Shown here piece by piece: positions 49,793 to 60,961 of a stretch of 64,000 bases of DNA. How positions within the stretch are numbered: position 1 is the stretch's first letter; each line of letters begins with the position of its first letter. The notes under the pieces are model-generated. The model saw only the letters and a list, made by a program, of their open reading frames with translations, had not been told where the DNA came from and ran no database searches. The position numbers were made by a program, and so were the translations under genes. The stretch comes from Endotrypanum monterogeii (Eukaryota; Euglenozoa; Kinetoplastea; Trypanosomatida; Trypanosomatidae). The DNA lies in contig CM007318.1 in NCBI GenBank assembly GCA_000333855.2, positions 1,352,205-1,416,204 on the forward strand. Direction: 5' to 3'.

Positions 49793-52167
49793 AGAGTATT
49801 CAGACTTCTTCGCCCCCGCAGAAAAAAAAAAAAACGTCTGGGCCCCTTCAAACACGCTTCTCTTCGGAATCACCGCTGTCGCTTGATAATTTTTTTTCAA
49901 ATTCGGTGCGTAGGATTCCGGCAGCGTGCACTCGACCCATGGTTTTCTTAAGGATTCCTTCAGGCGAACGTACATCGAAAATATTTTAATGCCTTCGTTT
50001 TCCCGTTTGCTTCATTTTCGATCTCTGTCTTTCAAGGCCTCTCCGCCGCACGTAGCTGTGGCTCTCCAATTCGGGCCCACCGGTTGTTTTGTGTTGCTTT
50101 TTTTTTTCCCCATAACAATATTTGTTAGACCTGCAGATTTGTAGCATGGTCGCTCCACTCGATGGCCGAACAAAGAGGGGAGGGGGGGGGGCTGCTGATA
50201 CAGCGCCCTCATCAGTCTGCATATGCATATGAGAAATGTAGTGCGGTGCTCACGCCTGTAATCCCTTTTTTTTTTTTTATCCCTCTTCTCGGCACTTTAT
50301 TGTTCTGTATATATATTTTCGTATATAAGGTCGCTGTGTATCTGTGTGTGTATGTGTGTGTGTATGCGTCTTTGTCTGAGTGCGAGTATGTATGTGCGTT
50401 TCGGTTACTTAATTTTTTTTTCTTTTTTCAGCACCGCTAAGTGTGCTGGTCGATGCTGTTTCGTTTCTTTTGTATTATAGCATCGAAATTCATGTCGACC
50501 AGGCGCGGGAAGAACAAAAAAACAGATTTCTTTCAATTTTTCCCAATAGCTGGGCAAAAGTTGTTTCATCGACAGCGACTCATTTTCTAAAGTGGTTGCT
50601 CATCGTGGTGACCTCTTTCTCGTCATTTGTGCGGTCAGAATTGAGGAATACAGGATGCCCTCATTTCGAGCAGACCAACGTCGCGGATTCTGATCCTTCG
50701 AGATTACCCAATTTTTTTTCTCTTTTTTCCCGTCACGGTCTCTGCTCGAATGCGAGGTATATGGAGATGGCTCGTGTCAAGAAGGATGCGCCTGCTCTTG
50801 TACCTCTTCTCTACTCTCCGGCCCTGATGGCTTTGTTTGTGGCGAGCACAGAGGACCGGGCCTTTACGCCCGCCTCCGTGTGATTGCCACAGCGTCTCGC
50901 CGAGGGGGAATAGGAGGGAGGGGTAGTGAGGGGTCTCTCTGCGCTCTTCAACATCTCTGTTCTCTCTCTCATGCGTGATATCTTGAGGGTCATGTTTCAC
51001 ATCACCGCTTCCTCGTGTCTTTTTTTTATCGAACATACGAGCTCCCCTCTTCCCCTCTTCTCCTCCTCCCTTCTGCATCTTCATCCCTCATCCGCTTCTC
51101 CTTTTTCGGTTCCCGCTCCAGAACTCCTGACAAAAATACTTTCCCCTTTTTCTTCTTCTTTGGCACGTCTCTGAAGCACGCCAAACGTGCGTGTCAAGCG
51201 CGCCTCTACCGTTGAAAAACAGCCTTTGCTTTTCTTCTTCGCGTGCCTGGGCGAACGTGAACAGCATGCTGGGTAGGGCGTGATGATGCGGAGATGCTTG
51301 CTGCACCTCTGTTGCCTGGAAGAGGCTAATACTCTTGGCGCCACAGGCATCCGATCATCATGCCGACATCCTAGGATGTGAAGTATACCGCAGTCCTGGA
51401 TTCTTGAGGTTATCGCTAGACTCACCAATTGTGCTCGATGCCAAAAAAAAAAAAGAACTGAAGCTGCACCGCAGCACGACTCACCACACAGGGGAGGGGC
51501 TCTGGTAAGTGCATGCCCCCGCTTCAATGCTCGGCCACAGCTGTGGTTCTCAACGAACATGAGTGAAAAGAACCGTGGAGAGATGGATTGCTTGATCGAG
51601 GCGTTGCTCGCCGTATTTGGGTCGGTGGCTACCACACGCATCTCATGCACGATGCTATCTCACGTTCAAAAGTGTTGATCAATACACTTTTCTGAGGGAA
51701 TTTATCGATTAGAGCACTAATTCACCCGTCCTCACCATGCGAAACTGTGACGGCGGTACATGAAAAGATAAAAAGGCGCTCGTGTTATCGACGGCTTGTG
51801 TAATCGACCTCGGTGCAGTGGGGAGGGGGTGAAGCGATAGGGGCACACGTCCCCCCCTCCCTATCAAGGATGGCGGCTCCTTGCTTGACTCCCGATTTTT
51901 CGAGAAACGAGCTGAAGTCTTGGGTGACCTACTAGTGCAGCCGAGCGTATTAGTACAGGGAACACTCTTTTTTTTTTTTTTTTTAGTCAGTAGTAACTGC
52001 GGCAGAGGTGTGCATAAAATTTGGCGCACTGTGCTGTGGGATCACACGGGCACTTTTTTGCTGTGCGAAAACGGGGTATTGATGCGTATTCGTCGGGCGA
52101 CATTCGGGAAGACGTGGAAAGAGATTCTCTTCTCACTCACCTATCTTTTATTTCCCACCCTGAACAC
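49793..52167. other. Spacer after TOR3
   Basis: 2.4 kb without a firm gene. It contains poly-A/T runs (49820, 50099, 50270, 51442), TG-rich sequence (50342-50365) and a very long T tract at 51968-51984 followed by AG 51985-51986. A 40-codon frame at 50761-50883 sits behind a good pyrimidine tract and is listed under findings. A 189-codon minus-strand frame at 51081-51650 is rejected. Confidence 0.45.
51965..51986 (+). promoter_or_regulatory. Predicted spliced-leader acceptor before the frameshifted gene
   Basis: An uninterrupted T tract of about 17 bases ends in TAG (AG 51985-51986). It is a strong acceptor-like signal and implies that something downstream, most likely the gene at 52168-52883, is or was expressed. 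Confidence 0.5.
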
Positions 52168-52883
52168 ATGTCAAGTCTACCCGTGGCGAAGCGAGAAGCG
52201 GCGCCGTAGCGCTGTCCAGACGATTCTCAGTGCGTCGTAACCGTTGCTGCAAACATCTCCTGAAAGAATGTGAGGTTTGCGTAGAGGCTCACCTCTACAA
52301 AGAACCCAACAGCTATGCCGGGGAGGAGCAATACATCCTATTTTTCATTGAGGCTGCTCCTAGCAGCGATGAGGCAATGTGGATGATGGTAGACTCAGCC
52401 CATAATCCCTCTGTCTACGCGCTAATCAGTGAGCCCGCCTTTCTCCGCGGCGTTGATGACAAGACGGGGATGGAGGAGTTCAAACCTCGCCGCCGAGCTG
52501 ATGATAACATAGACCGTGACGCCCGCGATGTGAGGTCGCAGGGGTGCGACTCCGATCTGTGCCGCGGGCACTCACACTTTGCATCATTGGTGAGTGAAGA
52601 CGACCACATACGGTGGTGCTTTATCTATGGGTGCGATGAGAAGCATCAGAGAATCTCTACCCGTGGAAGGCAACTGCGTGGATTTGTGGTAATTACCGAT
52701 AAACAAAAAAAACATAGCAGCAGAAAGACACGTGTGAGACGGGTGAATGGGGGTGACCGTGCGAGGGTGCCAACCTCTGAGAAAAATACAAATGTCGCTG
52801 AGAACGTGGATTTTGTTTGTGGCATCTGCGTTGAAGTCGAGAGATTTTCCACCCAGGACATGTCCAGCATACTGCACTGGTGA
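52168..52883 (+). pseudogene. Hypothetical protein gene, apparently frameshifted near its 5' end
   Basis: A coding-looking frame runs from 52164 to the stop at 52883 (LLKECEVCVEAHLYKEPNSY, ending in SSILHW). It has mixed codons, no low complexity and seven Cys, but no ATG until 52377. An ATG at 52168 (MSSLPVAKREAAP) lies in a neighbouring frame that stops at 52207-52209, just where the long frame is already open. A single-base indel between about 52170 and 52207 would join the two. It is either a sequencing error or a decayed gene; an intact protein starting at 52377 (169 residues) is the other possibility. I recognise no domain. The C-terminal third is basic. A strong acceptor lies at 51986. 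Confidence 0.45.
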
Positions 52884-54485
52884 GTCCTTTGCGCGCGCGT
52901 ATGACACCAGTAGTCCTCTTCCACACCGCTTCTTTTATTTTTGTTTCAGGTTTTGATTACCATCATTATTTAGCCGGAGGGGGGGGGCTCATGTTGGGTA
53001 TCTCGTCTCAGTAGGTGAGTACTGATCTGCTGGCATGTCATCTGCTTCCCTACATATATATATATATATATGTATTATGTATTACGTGTAAATATATTTA
53101 GGTCGCATGTGTATTTGTGTGCGTGTTTGTCAGGAATCTTGCACTTGTGCACACACGATCAAAAGACATTCTACGAAATGTCTACTGACCTTTTTTTCCG
53201 TGTTATTTCATCGCTTTTTTTTTTTTTGCTAGGTGCTTTTTTTTGCGTCCGCTTCTTCATCCCGTTAGTTGGTAGCTGGTGCGAAGGTATGCACGTATAT
53301 TCTCAAGTATTCAGTTATTTTAATTTTTTTCTAAACTGGCGCTGCAAATATGAGGGATTTGTTAATCATTTTATCAGGCCACCTCGTTCAGCTCAGAACA
53401 ACGTGGGCTCATCTTCATAGTCCACTCATTCCTGTCATATCTATTTTCGTCACCTCTATGAGCCGACACGTCTTGGCACGCGCAGATGACGTCTATGGGC
53501 ATTTAAAGGGGATTACCCTAACGCCTTTCTGCTTCGATGATTTTGTGCACCTGCATTATGAATCAAGACACTCTTTTCTTCTTTTGTGAAGCGTTTCTTT
53601 TTTTTTATTTTTTTTATTTTTTTATTATTTTGACGATCGATTAGGAGGAATAGTCGAGTTTTGCAGTCGCCCTTTCCAGTAGGCAGTGATTCGAACACAC
53701 GGTGTGCAATCGGTGGTTGTAGCCCAGATATAAGGACAACACCACACAGGATCGGAAAAAAAAATGTACGTACATTGGACTGGGGATGCATTTCCGTGTC
53801 GTTTTTTTTTTCTCGGAGGGAGAGGATTTGTAGATCAAGGTATAAGAGGTATTCGTGCGTCAGCCTGCTTGATATGGGTTACGTCTCCCCGTATCTTTTC
53901 CACCCCCCTCCTCCCTTTCTTTCATTTGTTTTCTCTATGCGAGAGGCTTTCTTCTTGGGTGAGGGTGGATCATTTGCTTTTAGTAGTTGAGCGCAGTGAT
54001 GCGTATCAAACTCTGCGTGCTCTTATTATTATGATTTATGTCCTCCCCTGCGATCGTGTGCACAGAGGACGTTGAGATCCGTATGCTGCGGAAAAAAACA
54101 AAGAAATCTAAGCATCCCTTCCCCCTTTTTCTCCTCTCACCCACCCGTACTCACCTATGCACTACTGGCCCGCATTTTCGATGTTTCTGCTTCCCATTTT
54201 TCACCAATGCCAATGTTGATGAAGGTGCATGTCATCCTTCATCAAGTCATCGGCTTCAGCGTAACCCAAACAGGTTCTGGCTTACTCCAAGCACGAGGTA
54301 GGGGGGGGGGGGGCGGGGTCTCGTCGCGAGGAGGGAGCTGCTTTTGTCAAGGCAAAAAAATATCGATCGCTCACTGATTCGGGCAGCACAAGCCTCGAGG
54401 CTGTGTGCTACCGTTGTACACTGTTCCAACTCGCTGTTGGTGCGTTCAGGCGTGAGATGGTGTATGGAGTAGGGGGTGTTTCTCA

Positions 54486-54512
<27 letters not shown>
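54486..54512. repeat. (TA)n microsatellite
   Basis: About 13 TA units in the spacer between the frameshifted gene and the STPGPGAY protein gene. Confidence 0.92.
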
Positions 54513-54517
<5 letters not shown>

Positions 54518-54930
54518 CATTATTAGCTGTCAAATCCCAGGTGCTGTGTCGCTCTGCGTGCACGTTGCGCTCTCCACTGCTTGCCCCTCTTTTGGCCGCC
54601 GGTTCCAAATTCTAATTTCAATGCCTGAGGGTGAGCTACACACTCGAAGTTGCTCCTAACCGCTGCGCTTTCGCCACAAACGATTCGGGTGCTCCGCCCT
54701 CCATCAGGCATCACCAGAGTCCTAGGTCAACTCTCTCTTTCTCATCACTAGATTCTTTGTACTGCTTTTCTACTCGTAAAGCTCAAGCATCCCTGATTCA
54801 CTCGCCATATCATAATAGATTTACAGCCAAGCACTCACACCGTAATCGTGGCATACGGTTTTCTAGTTTCCTTTGTCTCGCTTGTGTTTCTTGACTCCTG
54901 TGTAGCAACCATCATCTGGCCAATAAAATC

Positions 54931-54953
54931 TTTTTTTCCCTCTGCCACGTTAG
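54931..54953 (+). promoter_or_regulatory. Predicted spliced-leader acceptor
   Basis: TTTTTTTCCCTCTGCCACGT followed by TAG (AG 54952-54953), 20 bases before the ATG at 54974. It excludes the upstream in-frame GTG at 54848 as a start. Confidence 0.6.
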
Positions 54954-54973
54954 ACACCAGGGCCGCTTTCCCG

Positions 54974-55786
54974 ATGTCGGGCGTTCAGCATCCGCTAAGC
55001 GACGCTTCCTGCGAAGTGCGCTGGGGTGATATCTCGTCTGATCCTCCGCTGTCGCACAGTGCGTCTCGTAGCGGAACCACACCGACCAAGTCCCACTCGA
55101 GGGATCCGCACGGTGGAATTCCTCAGACTTTGGACGTTATTCGCGGTGAGCTTGAGCAATTAAAAATGCGGCGCAAGCAGCTGGAGACACAGCGCAAGGA
55201 GCTGCTCGAGGTGAAGCGCCGTGCTTGTAACGAGCAGCGAATCCGCCCGGCCTCAAGCAGCGCATCGGGACGTACAGTTGGGGCCAGATCTAGCTCTACG
55301 CCTGGTCTGTCCACCGCACGCGCGCGGAGCGAGATGGACTCTCACACCGCGAGCTTTGTGGTCCACGCATCACATGAGCGGCAGTCTAACGTCACCTACC
55401 CGGACTCACACATGCATGTCACTGTGAAGTCTATTTTGTCAGAGGATCAGCGCCGCCGTCTTTTGAAGGCGACGCCTCATCTTTTGGCAAAGAATGCGCT
55501 GCGTAATGCGACGCAGAGCGACAGCACGGCACTTATGGGAGGTTTTTTACTTGAGGACAACCCGCGTGTGTGCACCTTCGGTCGCGAGCGCCGCTTCCGT
55601 CCGCTGCTTGGTTGCAAAGGCAGGTATTACCTTGGCACGGAGGTCGCTCCTGTCGACTATACGAATAGGAGCTACGGTGTTGGGGGTTATGCTCGAGATG
55701 GGCTGGGATACACAAGTTCGACGCCCGGTCCAGGTGCTTACACACCACGATACATCAAGCTTTCCCGTCCTCCTCGTACTTACTAA
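54974..55786 (+). CDS. Coiled-coil protein with one SHIPPO-type STPGPGAY repeat
   Basis: A 270-residue protein. A short coiled coil lies at about 54-86 (LEQLKMRRKQLETQRKELLE). The C-terminal part is Gly/Tyr-rich and contains STPGPGAYTPRY at about 249-260, the SHIPPO/PGP repeat found in ODF3-like and other proteins that sit on or inside microtubules. Location on flagellar or subpellicular microtubules is therefore plausible but inferred. The region between (about 90-210) is Ser/Arg-rich and then helical (SEDQRRRLLKATPHLLAKNA). The frame continues upstream without an ATG; the ATG at 54974 lies 20 bases after a good acceptor. Only a single repeat is visible, so the family call is moderate. Confidence 0.78.
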   Translation: MSGVQHPLSDASCEVRWGDISSDPPLSHSASRSGTTPTKSHSRDPHGGIPQTLDVIRGELEQLKMRRKQLETQRKELLEVKRRACNEQRIRPASSSASGRTVGARSSSTPGLSTARARSEMDSHTASFVVHASHERQSNVTYPDSHMHVTVKSILSEDQRRRLLKATPHLLAKNALRNATQSDSTALMGGFLLEDNPRVCTFGRERRFRPLLGCKGRYYLGTEVAPVDYTNRSYGVGGYARDGLGYTSSTPGPGAYTPRYIKLSRPPRTY

Positions 55787-58276
55787 GGGAAATCCAAGTA
55801 CATATACACACACACACACACACTTATATATATATATTGCATGCTCCAGTCCAAGTCCAAGGCCATAGAGGCTGCGTGCTGCTGATTTCGAGCTCTCGAG
55901 TACGATGGGGCATATTCAAGCAAAGGGGGAGGTAGTTAGCGAGACAGTGCTCGCGGTCGTGCTTCTCAGTTAATGGATTATGTGTGTAGTGTATGTGAGG
56001 CGTGTTGCTGCGTCGCTCTTCTTACTACAGGGCTGCTGTGTTCCACTCTCGCAGCTGCTTCTTCCAGACTCACATTTTCTTTTGATTCCCCTTTTCCCTC
56101 TATAACATTGATACTGCGTAGTCCCCTGTATATACCCGGTGACAGTTTCCCAGGTCAATTACGTGTCCGCGCACATATCTACAGAGTAGATCCTTTTTTT
56201 TTTTCTGTTATACATGTTTCTCTCTACCCTCAGCCTCCTCCTTCCCCTGATCGACTTCGTCTTTAAAAGCATCGCTTTATGTTTATGTTTATGTTTTTAT
56301 ATATATATATATATATATACCCTCTGTGCTTTCACTCCTCCTATCATTTTATTCATCCATGTTGAGGCTTTTTTTTTAAAAACTCTCTGCGTCCACTCGC
56401 CCCACTGTCTATATCTCTGTGCTCCCCCTCTCAACAAGAAAGAGTGTTGGCTCTCAGTCTGCGAGACGCTCTTTTTACTTCTGTTATTTTATTTATCACT
56501 CATTGAGTGTGCGCATGTGCAGGTTACGCTGTGCTCATCTCGAGCGTGCACATTGCATCAAAGGATAATGTTGCTCTCTCGAGAAGAAATCTCGTGTTTG
56601 TGCAGATGAGCATAAACAGTGGAAAACGTGACGTATTTGCGTAGGGTGAGGACAGAAGGAAGGCTGATTTCACCTCAAGAACAATTTTTCTTTTTTTTCA
56701 AAAAGGGTTTTCATTGTGTGTCGCTCTATGTGTGTGTGTGTGTGGTCTGCTTGAAACAAAAGTGTTTGTCGGGTGTGGTTATATTTCTTCTTCGTTCACG
56801 TAGGAGCTAGACCACAGTTGGGGTATTTCAAAGGTGATGGACAGCCGCTGTGCAAAGGGAAGTATGAAAAGCGCTCCACATAGCCAATGTGTACCTCAGT
56901 TTTCTGTGCCGCTTGCTTTTTGTTATATCTTTCTGTTAGTTGCACACGGATCCCATCACGCGCCTTTGGACCCGTTGAAACACTGTATGAGCACGTTTCA
57001 TGAAATAGTAATGAGAGTGGCACAATGCCCGGGGGCTTCACAACTGAGCTCTTTTGGGTTTCTCGTTCTACCCATAAACCATGCTGCGCACTCCTCACCT
57101 TGTGCTCTAGATGTGAATCACCATGTAACTTCGTCATCTGCGTCTTCCCAATCTCCTCTTGTGTTTCACTCCTCTCAAGAGAAAATATTATCAAACATCT
57201 ACAAGAACGATTTCTCACATCGACAGCCCCCTTCCCCTGGTGATAAAGTAATCCCCCTTTTAAAGTTCAAACACGACGGGCAAAGCAGTACTTTGTTTCA
57301 CTCCTTTTGCGTTTAACCGGACTTAGCCTTCTTCCCCCTCTTCCCCCTCTTCCCTCCTCCTTCCCCCCATTTTCTTCTCCACTTTTTTTTTTTTCTTCTC
57401 ATTCATAAGTGCCTTTGTGGTGAGCACATAGACGCTACACTCTTTTCTTTTATATACCGAATGTTTTTCAATTAACCATTCTTTGTCCTCTCCTCGAACC
57501 ACTTGGTGATCGCGAGTGTGTCTGCGCGTAGATTCACTCTTTCGCTGACGACTTCGTCACTTTTTTTTTATTTTTCTCGTTTTTTTTTTTTTTATTACCC
57601 CCACGAACACCCTCGTGTGTTGCACCAAACGACACGTTGCGTGCATCAACCCAATCATCGTCGTAGGGATACTGACTTACAGGACGGCTTGTCCTCCAAG
57701 GCAACACTGTCTTGTGCTTATCTCGTCAACGTTCCCATTCTTCTGTCCTCTTACCTTTTCCTTCGGTCCACTCAGTGGACCGTGCGCACGAGGGAGTGTT
57801 TTTTTTTTTTTGATGCACGCTACTTGGCCGAAAAAAAAATAGGAAAACTCATTTTATCCTTTGTTGTGTGTGCATGTGTCCCTGTCTGTCCCGCTTGAGT
57901 GTGTTACCACCAATTGTCGTAGCTTTGTCTCACATATAGATCCCCTGTGGACTTAAAGTCTTGTGACACTCGAGTGGCCGGCTGTGTAACAGTCTCTCTT
58001 TTTTTTTTTTCAGCGAGGCTTGTTTTTCCTTTTTTAAATTCTGTCACGTCACTAAATACACATACATACGCACAAGGCAAAATCGACAGAGGAAAGAGGG
58101 TGAGTGGGGAGGGGAGTTCAACCGCATCTGGGCTGTGGGGGGTACTGAAATCAAAAAAAAAAGTCTTACACGAGTTCCACGTGTTCTTGCAGTAGTGCAG
58201 CATTTTATCTCGTCTGCTTCACGTTTTCAGCTGTGGGTAGTCTCTAGTACCAGTTTTATTAACGCCGCGTATCCAA
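55787..58276. other. Spacer between the STPGPGAY and first PIG-Y-like genes
   Basis: 2.5 kb. It has CA/TA runs at about 55803-55837, (TA)n at 56298-56319, T-rich tracts (about 57382-57395, 57581-57593, 57799-57811, 58000-58010), and TG runs near 56730. An ATG frame at 56837-57316 (159 codons) has an acceptor-like AG at 56803 but no recognisable domain; see findings. The acceptor for the next gene is probably AG 58229-58230 after CTTCACGTTTTC. Confidence 0.45.
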
Positions 58277-58591
58277 ATGAAGTATTCCACCGACGATGCT
58301 CGCATCACATCAATAAACCTGGATGAGGGCAACGCGATTCCATCCCCAGACCTGAACCATCCTCCCCTCTTTTTCGGCTACACCACGCTCATCATTTCGT
58401 TGATTTTCATGGTGTGGTTTGCATACACCGCATGTATGGGGATCGAGGACAGGGCACCAAAATTTCATCACGCCTCGCCTATGCTGAGCCCACGCTGGCA
58501 CGTTGTTCTGTGGACGGCGACCTCACCGCAAATCCTTTTTTTTTGCTTCTATGCGGCCTGGATGGGATGGGAACTTTTCAAGCATAATTAA
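58277..58591 (+). CDS. PIGY: Two-helix membrane protein, PIG-Y/Eri1-like (copy 1)
   Basis: A 104-residue protein with a hydrophilic N-terminus, helix 1 at about 31-52, a loop, helix 2 at about 75-98 and the C-terminal motif AAWMGWELFKHN. PIG-Y, the small regulatory subunit of the GPI-GlcNAc transferase in the ER, has two helices and a tail of the form W-x-W-(M)-G-x-x-L-F-R-H-N; this protein ends almost the same way. The neighbour at 60962-61249 shares the layout and tail. GPI-GlcNAc transferase makes the first GPI intermediate, a very active pathway in trypanosomatids. The loop before helix 2 (RAPKFHHASPMLSPR) is longer than in human PIG-Y. The family assignment is my inference from the tail motif and topology. 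The ATG follows an acceptor at 58230. Confidence 0.65.
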   Translation: MKYSTDDARITSINLDEGNAIPSPDLNHPPLFFGYTTLIISLIFMVWFAYTACMGIEDRAPKFHHASPMLSPRWHVVLWTATSPQILFFCFYAAWMGWELFKHN

Positions 58592-58983
58592 AAAGAAAAA
58601 TGGGGGAATAATTACCCCGACAATTTTTTTTTTTTTGCGGCGGGGGAAGGAGGGGGGTGAGCGGAGTTGTTGTGATCTGCTGTGGTTTTGTGATATTGAG
58701 GCTAACGAATCACCTCTTGGAGGAGGACTGAGAGGAAGGGCGTCACGCGCTGTGCTCTCCGCCCGCACGTCCGGAAACAGATATGTTTTTTTGTTTTGTT
58801 TCTTCAGCGCGCTGCACCGTTTTGTTCACCTGGAACGAAGAGGAAGCGCACAGTTCTGCTCGGCATCATGCCTTTGGTTGAAGTGCGATGTGAAGACCTA
58901 GTGAGCGCTCGATTTCTCTTCATATGAGACGTGCTGTCAGCCACCTGCTTCACGCCGCTTCGGAATAGGGCAGCGTCTAGCAC

Positions 58984-59205
58984 ATCCCATTCACGGTGGT
59001 CACGGATGCGCGGCGCTGCTGGTGTCGGTGTCGGGGTCACCAACCACATTCTGTCGAGGGGGTCTGTGATGGGTCGCGTGCTCATTCCACCCATGTAGCC
59101 GGGGGACCCCGTCGGCGTGCCCGAATGTGTGTTGCTCGTCTCTTACTGCCGAGCGGTGGGTGCGGGGTTGGGAAAGGAGGTCTGGAGGGCGAGGGTGAGG
59201 GTGTA
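58984..59205 (+). repeat. Dispersed repeat copy C (SIDER-like, 5'-truncated)
   Basis: About 220 bp matching the central and 3' parts of copies A and B (from CCCATTCACGGTGGTCACGG onward), with about six substitutions by eye. The first ~95 bp of the full element are absent. Same orientation as A and B. Confidence 0.85.
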
Positions 59206-60020
59206 GAGTTGTATGTGACACGAATAAAAGGAGGGAAGGATAGACAGACCGTGAAGTATGCTGTGCTTTCAAAAAATATATATTTGTCTTCAAACATATT
59301 TTTTTTTTTCCACAGCAGCGATCGAATGTTTTTATCTGTATACATCGGGAGAGGAGCAACAGAACCTGGCCAAGTAGAGGCTGAGACGCCAGTGTGTCTG
59401 TGTGTATGTGTTGGAACCTAATAGAGTATCGCTGCGCAGGTTTTCTTCCCACCTTTTTCTCGATTTTGGTTACAGGTGGGTAGCTAGTGGATCCTGACCA
59501 GTCTTTTTTTTTCCTTCTACGAGTGTGTGTGCGTGCGTGGAGAGGAGCGGGTATTATGGACCGACTTGGCCTCTTGACAGTGCCTTCGTCGCCACCAGTC
59601 TTTTTTTTTGCTCATGCATTTTTTTTTTCTTTTCATCCGGTATCTCTCATGTTTTCGGCGATCCGAAGGTTTGAATAATTGTTACCGTGTCGTTGGCGCC
59701 AACATGCAATTTTGACGCTTTAGGAAAGATGCGCACATTCATATCTGTACCCTTTTTTTCTTTTTTTGTCACCTTGATTGCAAGAGGCTCTTGGCCTGAA
59801 GGAAGAGAAAAGCGAGATCATCAAACAAATCGTTTCCCTCGAGCACCCCCACCCACCCACCCAGCCAGCCAGTGGACGTCGCCTGGTAGGGAACAAAAAA
59901 AAAGAAAAGGAGACAGTATCACCAGTGAATTATGGTGTGTATTCAAAAAAAAAATTTTTACGAGGCTTCAGACTATTTTCTCTTTGCCTCCTTCAAAGCC
60001 GTCTATCTGTTTAACATGTA

Positions 60021-60023
<3 letters not shown>

Positions 60024-60059
<36 letters not shown>
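60024..60059. repeat. (TA)n microsatellite
   Basis: About 18 TA units in the spacer between the PIG-Y-like genes. Confidence 0.95.
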
Positions 60060-60061
<2 letters not shown>

Positions 60062-60886
60062 CATATTATTTGCCCATTATTTCCCGAAAAAGCGGCCAAC
60101 TGCTGTAAGCTCAAAAAAAAATAATAATAATAAGCTCTGGAGCTAGAGTGCACTAATAATTGAGATGTTGCCCAGGGCGATGTCTATCTTTCAACATTCA
60201 TCTCAGACGGCCCGAGGTGGCGATGAATAGGAGCGGAAAATAAAAAGACAATACAGACAACTGATTGACAGGTGCGATGAGATTCTGTGAGGCTGCGTCA
60301 TTTTCTTCCTCAACAATACACGTTCAATTAAAAAAATAACAACAACAAGAGATGAGCCGTCTGCACAACTGGTCATCCCCTCCGCCGCATTTCCCCTTTA
60401 CTTAGCTGGTAATACACGCACCGCTTCGCGCATCTGACGAAATTTGACCCAAAAGTGCACGCAGCAACAACACGTCAAATTGTCTGGATCGCATTTTTCT
60501 TTCATATCTTTTTTTTTTAGTCTGTGTATCTGCACGTGTGCCTGTGTGCTTTGTTCCCTCTTTATCGCGTTCGCATAGATTTTGGCGCGGGCAATTTAAC
60601 ACCAACGAAAATTCAGACTGTCCGGATGACCAGAAGCCCATCACCCTTTCCCTTTCCCTTTCCCAATCTTTTTCACACCTTTCTGTATCTCGGATCTTAT
60701 TTTGTTCGCGACGCTTTTAGTTCTTCTTCTCCAGTAATACAGCGCTCTCTTCATATTTGGCGTTTATTTCTTCTGCATATTGGCTGGTTATGTAAAACTT
60801 GGAGCCTTCGTCTCCGACACGCAATCCAGTACTGGGGTTGTTGCATCAGTGCTGTACACATTTTTTTTCTTTTAAGCACTTGGGTT

Positions 60887-60920
<34 letters not shown>
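60887..60920. repeat. (CA)n microsatellite
   Basis: A CA run with one CG interruption, about 40 bases before the second PIG-Y-like gene and inside its presumed leader region. Confidence 0.93.
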
Positions 60921-60961
60921 CTTGTCTGTTGTGACAGCTAAAGCGCGAATTGTCAGCTATC

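Larger units (their letters stand above)
52884..54973. other. Spacer before the STPGPGAY protein gene
   Basis: 2.1 kb, no gene seen. It has a TA run at 53053-53071, poly-T tracts (about 53214-53227, 53599-53622), a pure G run at about 54301-54313 and a (TA)n at 54486-54512. The T/C tract at 54931-54943 with AG 54952-54953 serves the next gene. Confidence 0.5.
58592..60961. other. Spacer between the two PIG-Y-like genes, with repeat copy C
   Basis: 2.4 kb without a gene. It holds repeat copy C (58984-59205), poly-T tracts (about 58625-58637, 59300-59310, 59618-59628), a (TA)n at 60024-60059, an AAT run near 60119-60133 and a (CA)n at 60887-60920. Possible acceptors for the next gene are the AG at 60875-60876 after a T-rich tract or the AG near 60937. 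Confidence 0.5.

Noticed and set aside
51081..51650. A 189-codon open frame on the minus strand after TOR3
   Set aside because: No domain, Lys-rich stretches come from T-rich + strand tracts, and the direction is opposite to all genes.
53650..53760. A tRNA-like TTCGAAT element on the minus strand near 53690
   Set aside because: The T-arm stem would have only three pairs and I could not build acceptor or anticodon arms around it.
54301..54318. G-rich run as a possible quadruplex
   Set aside because: It is an almost pure G homopolymer in a spacer; its length may be a sequencing estimate and nothing ties it to a function.
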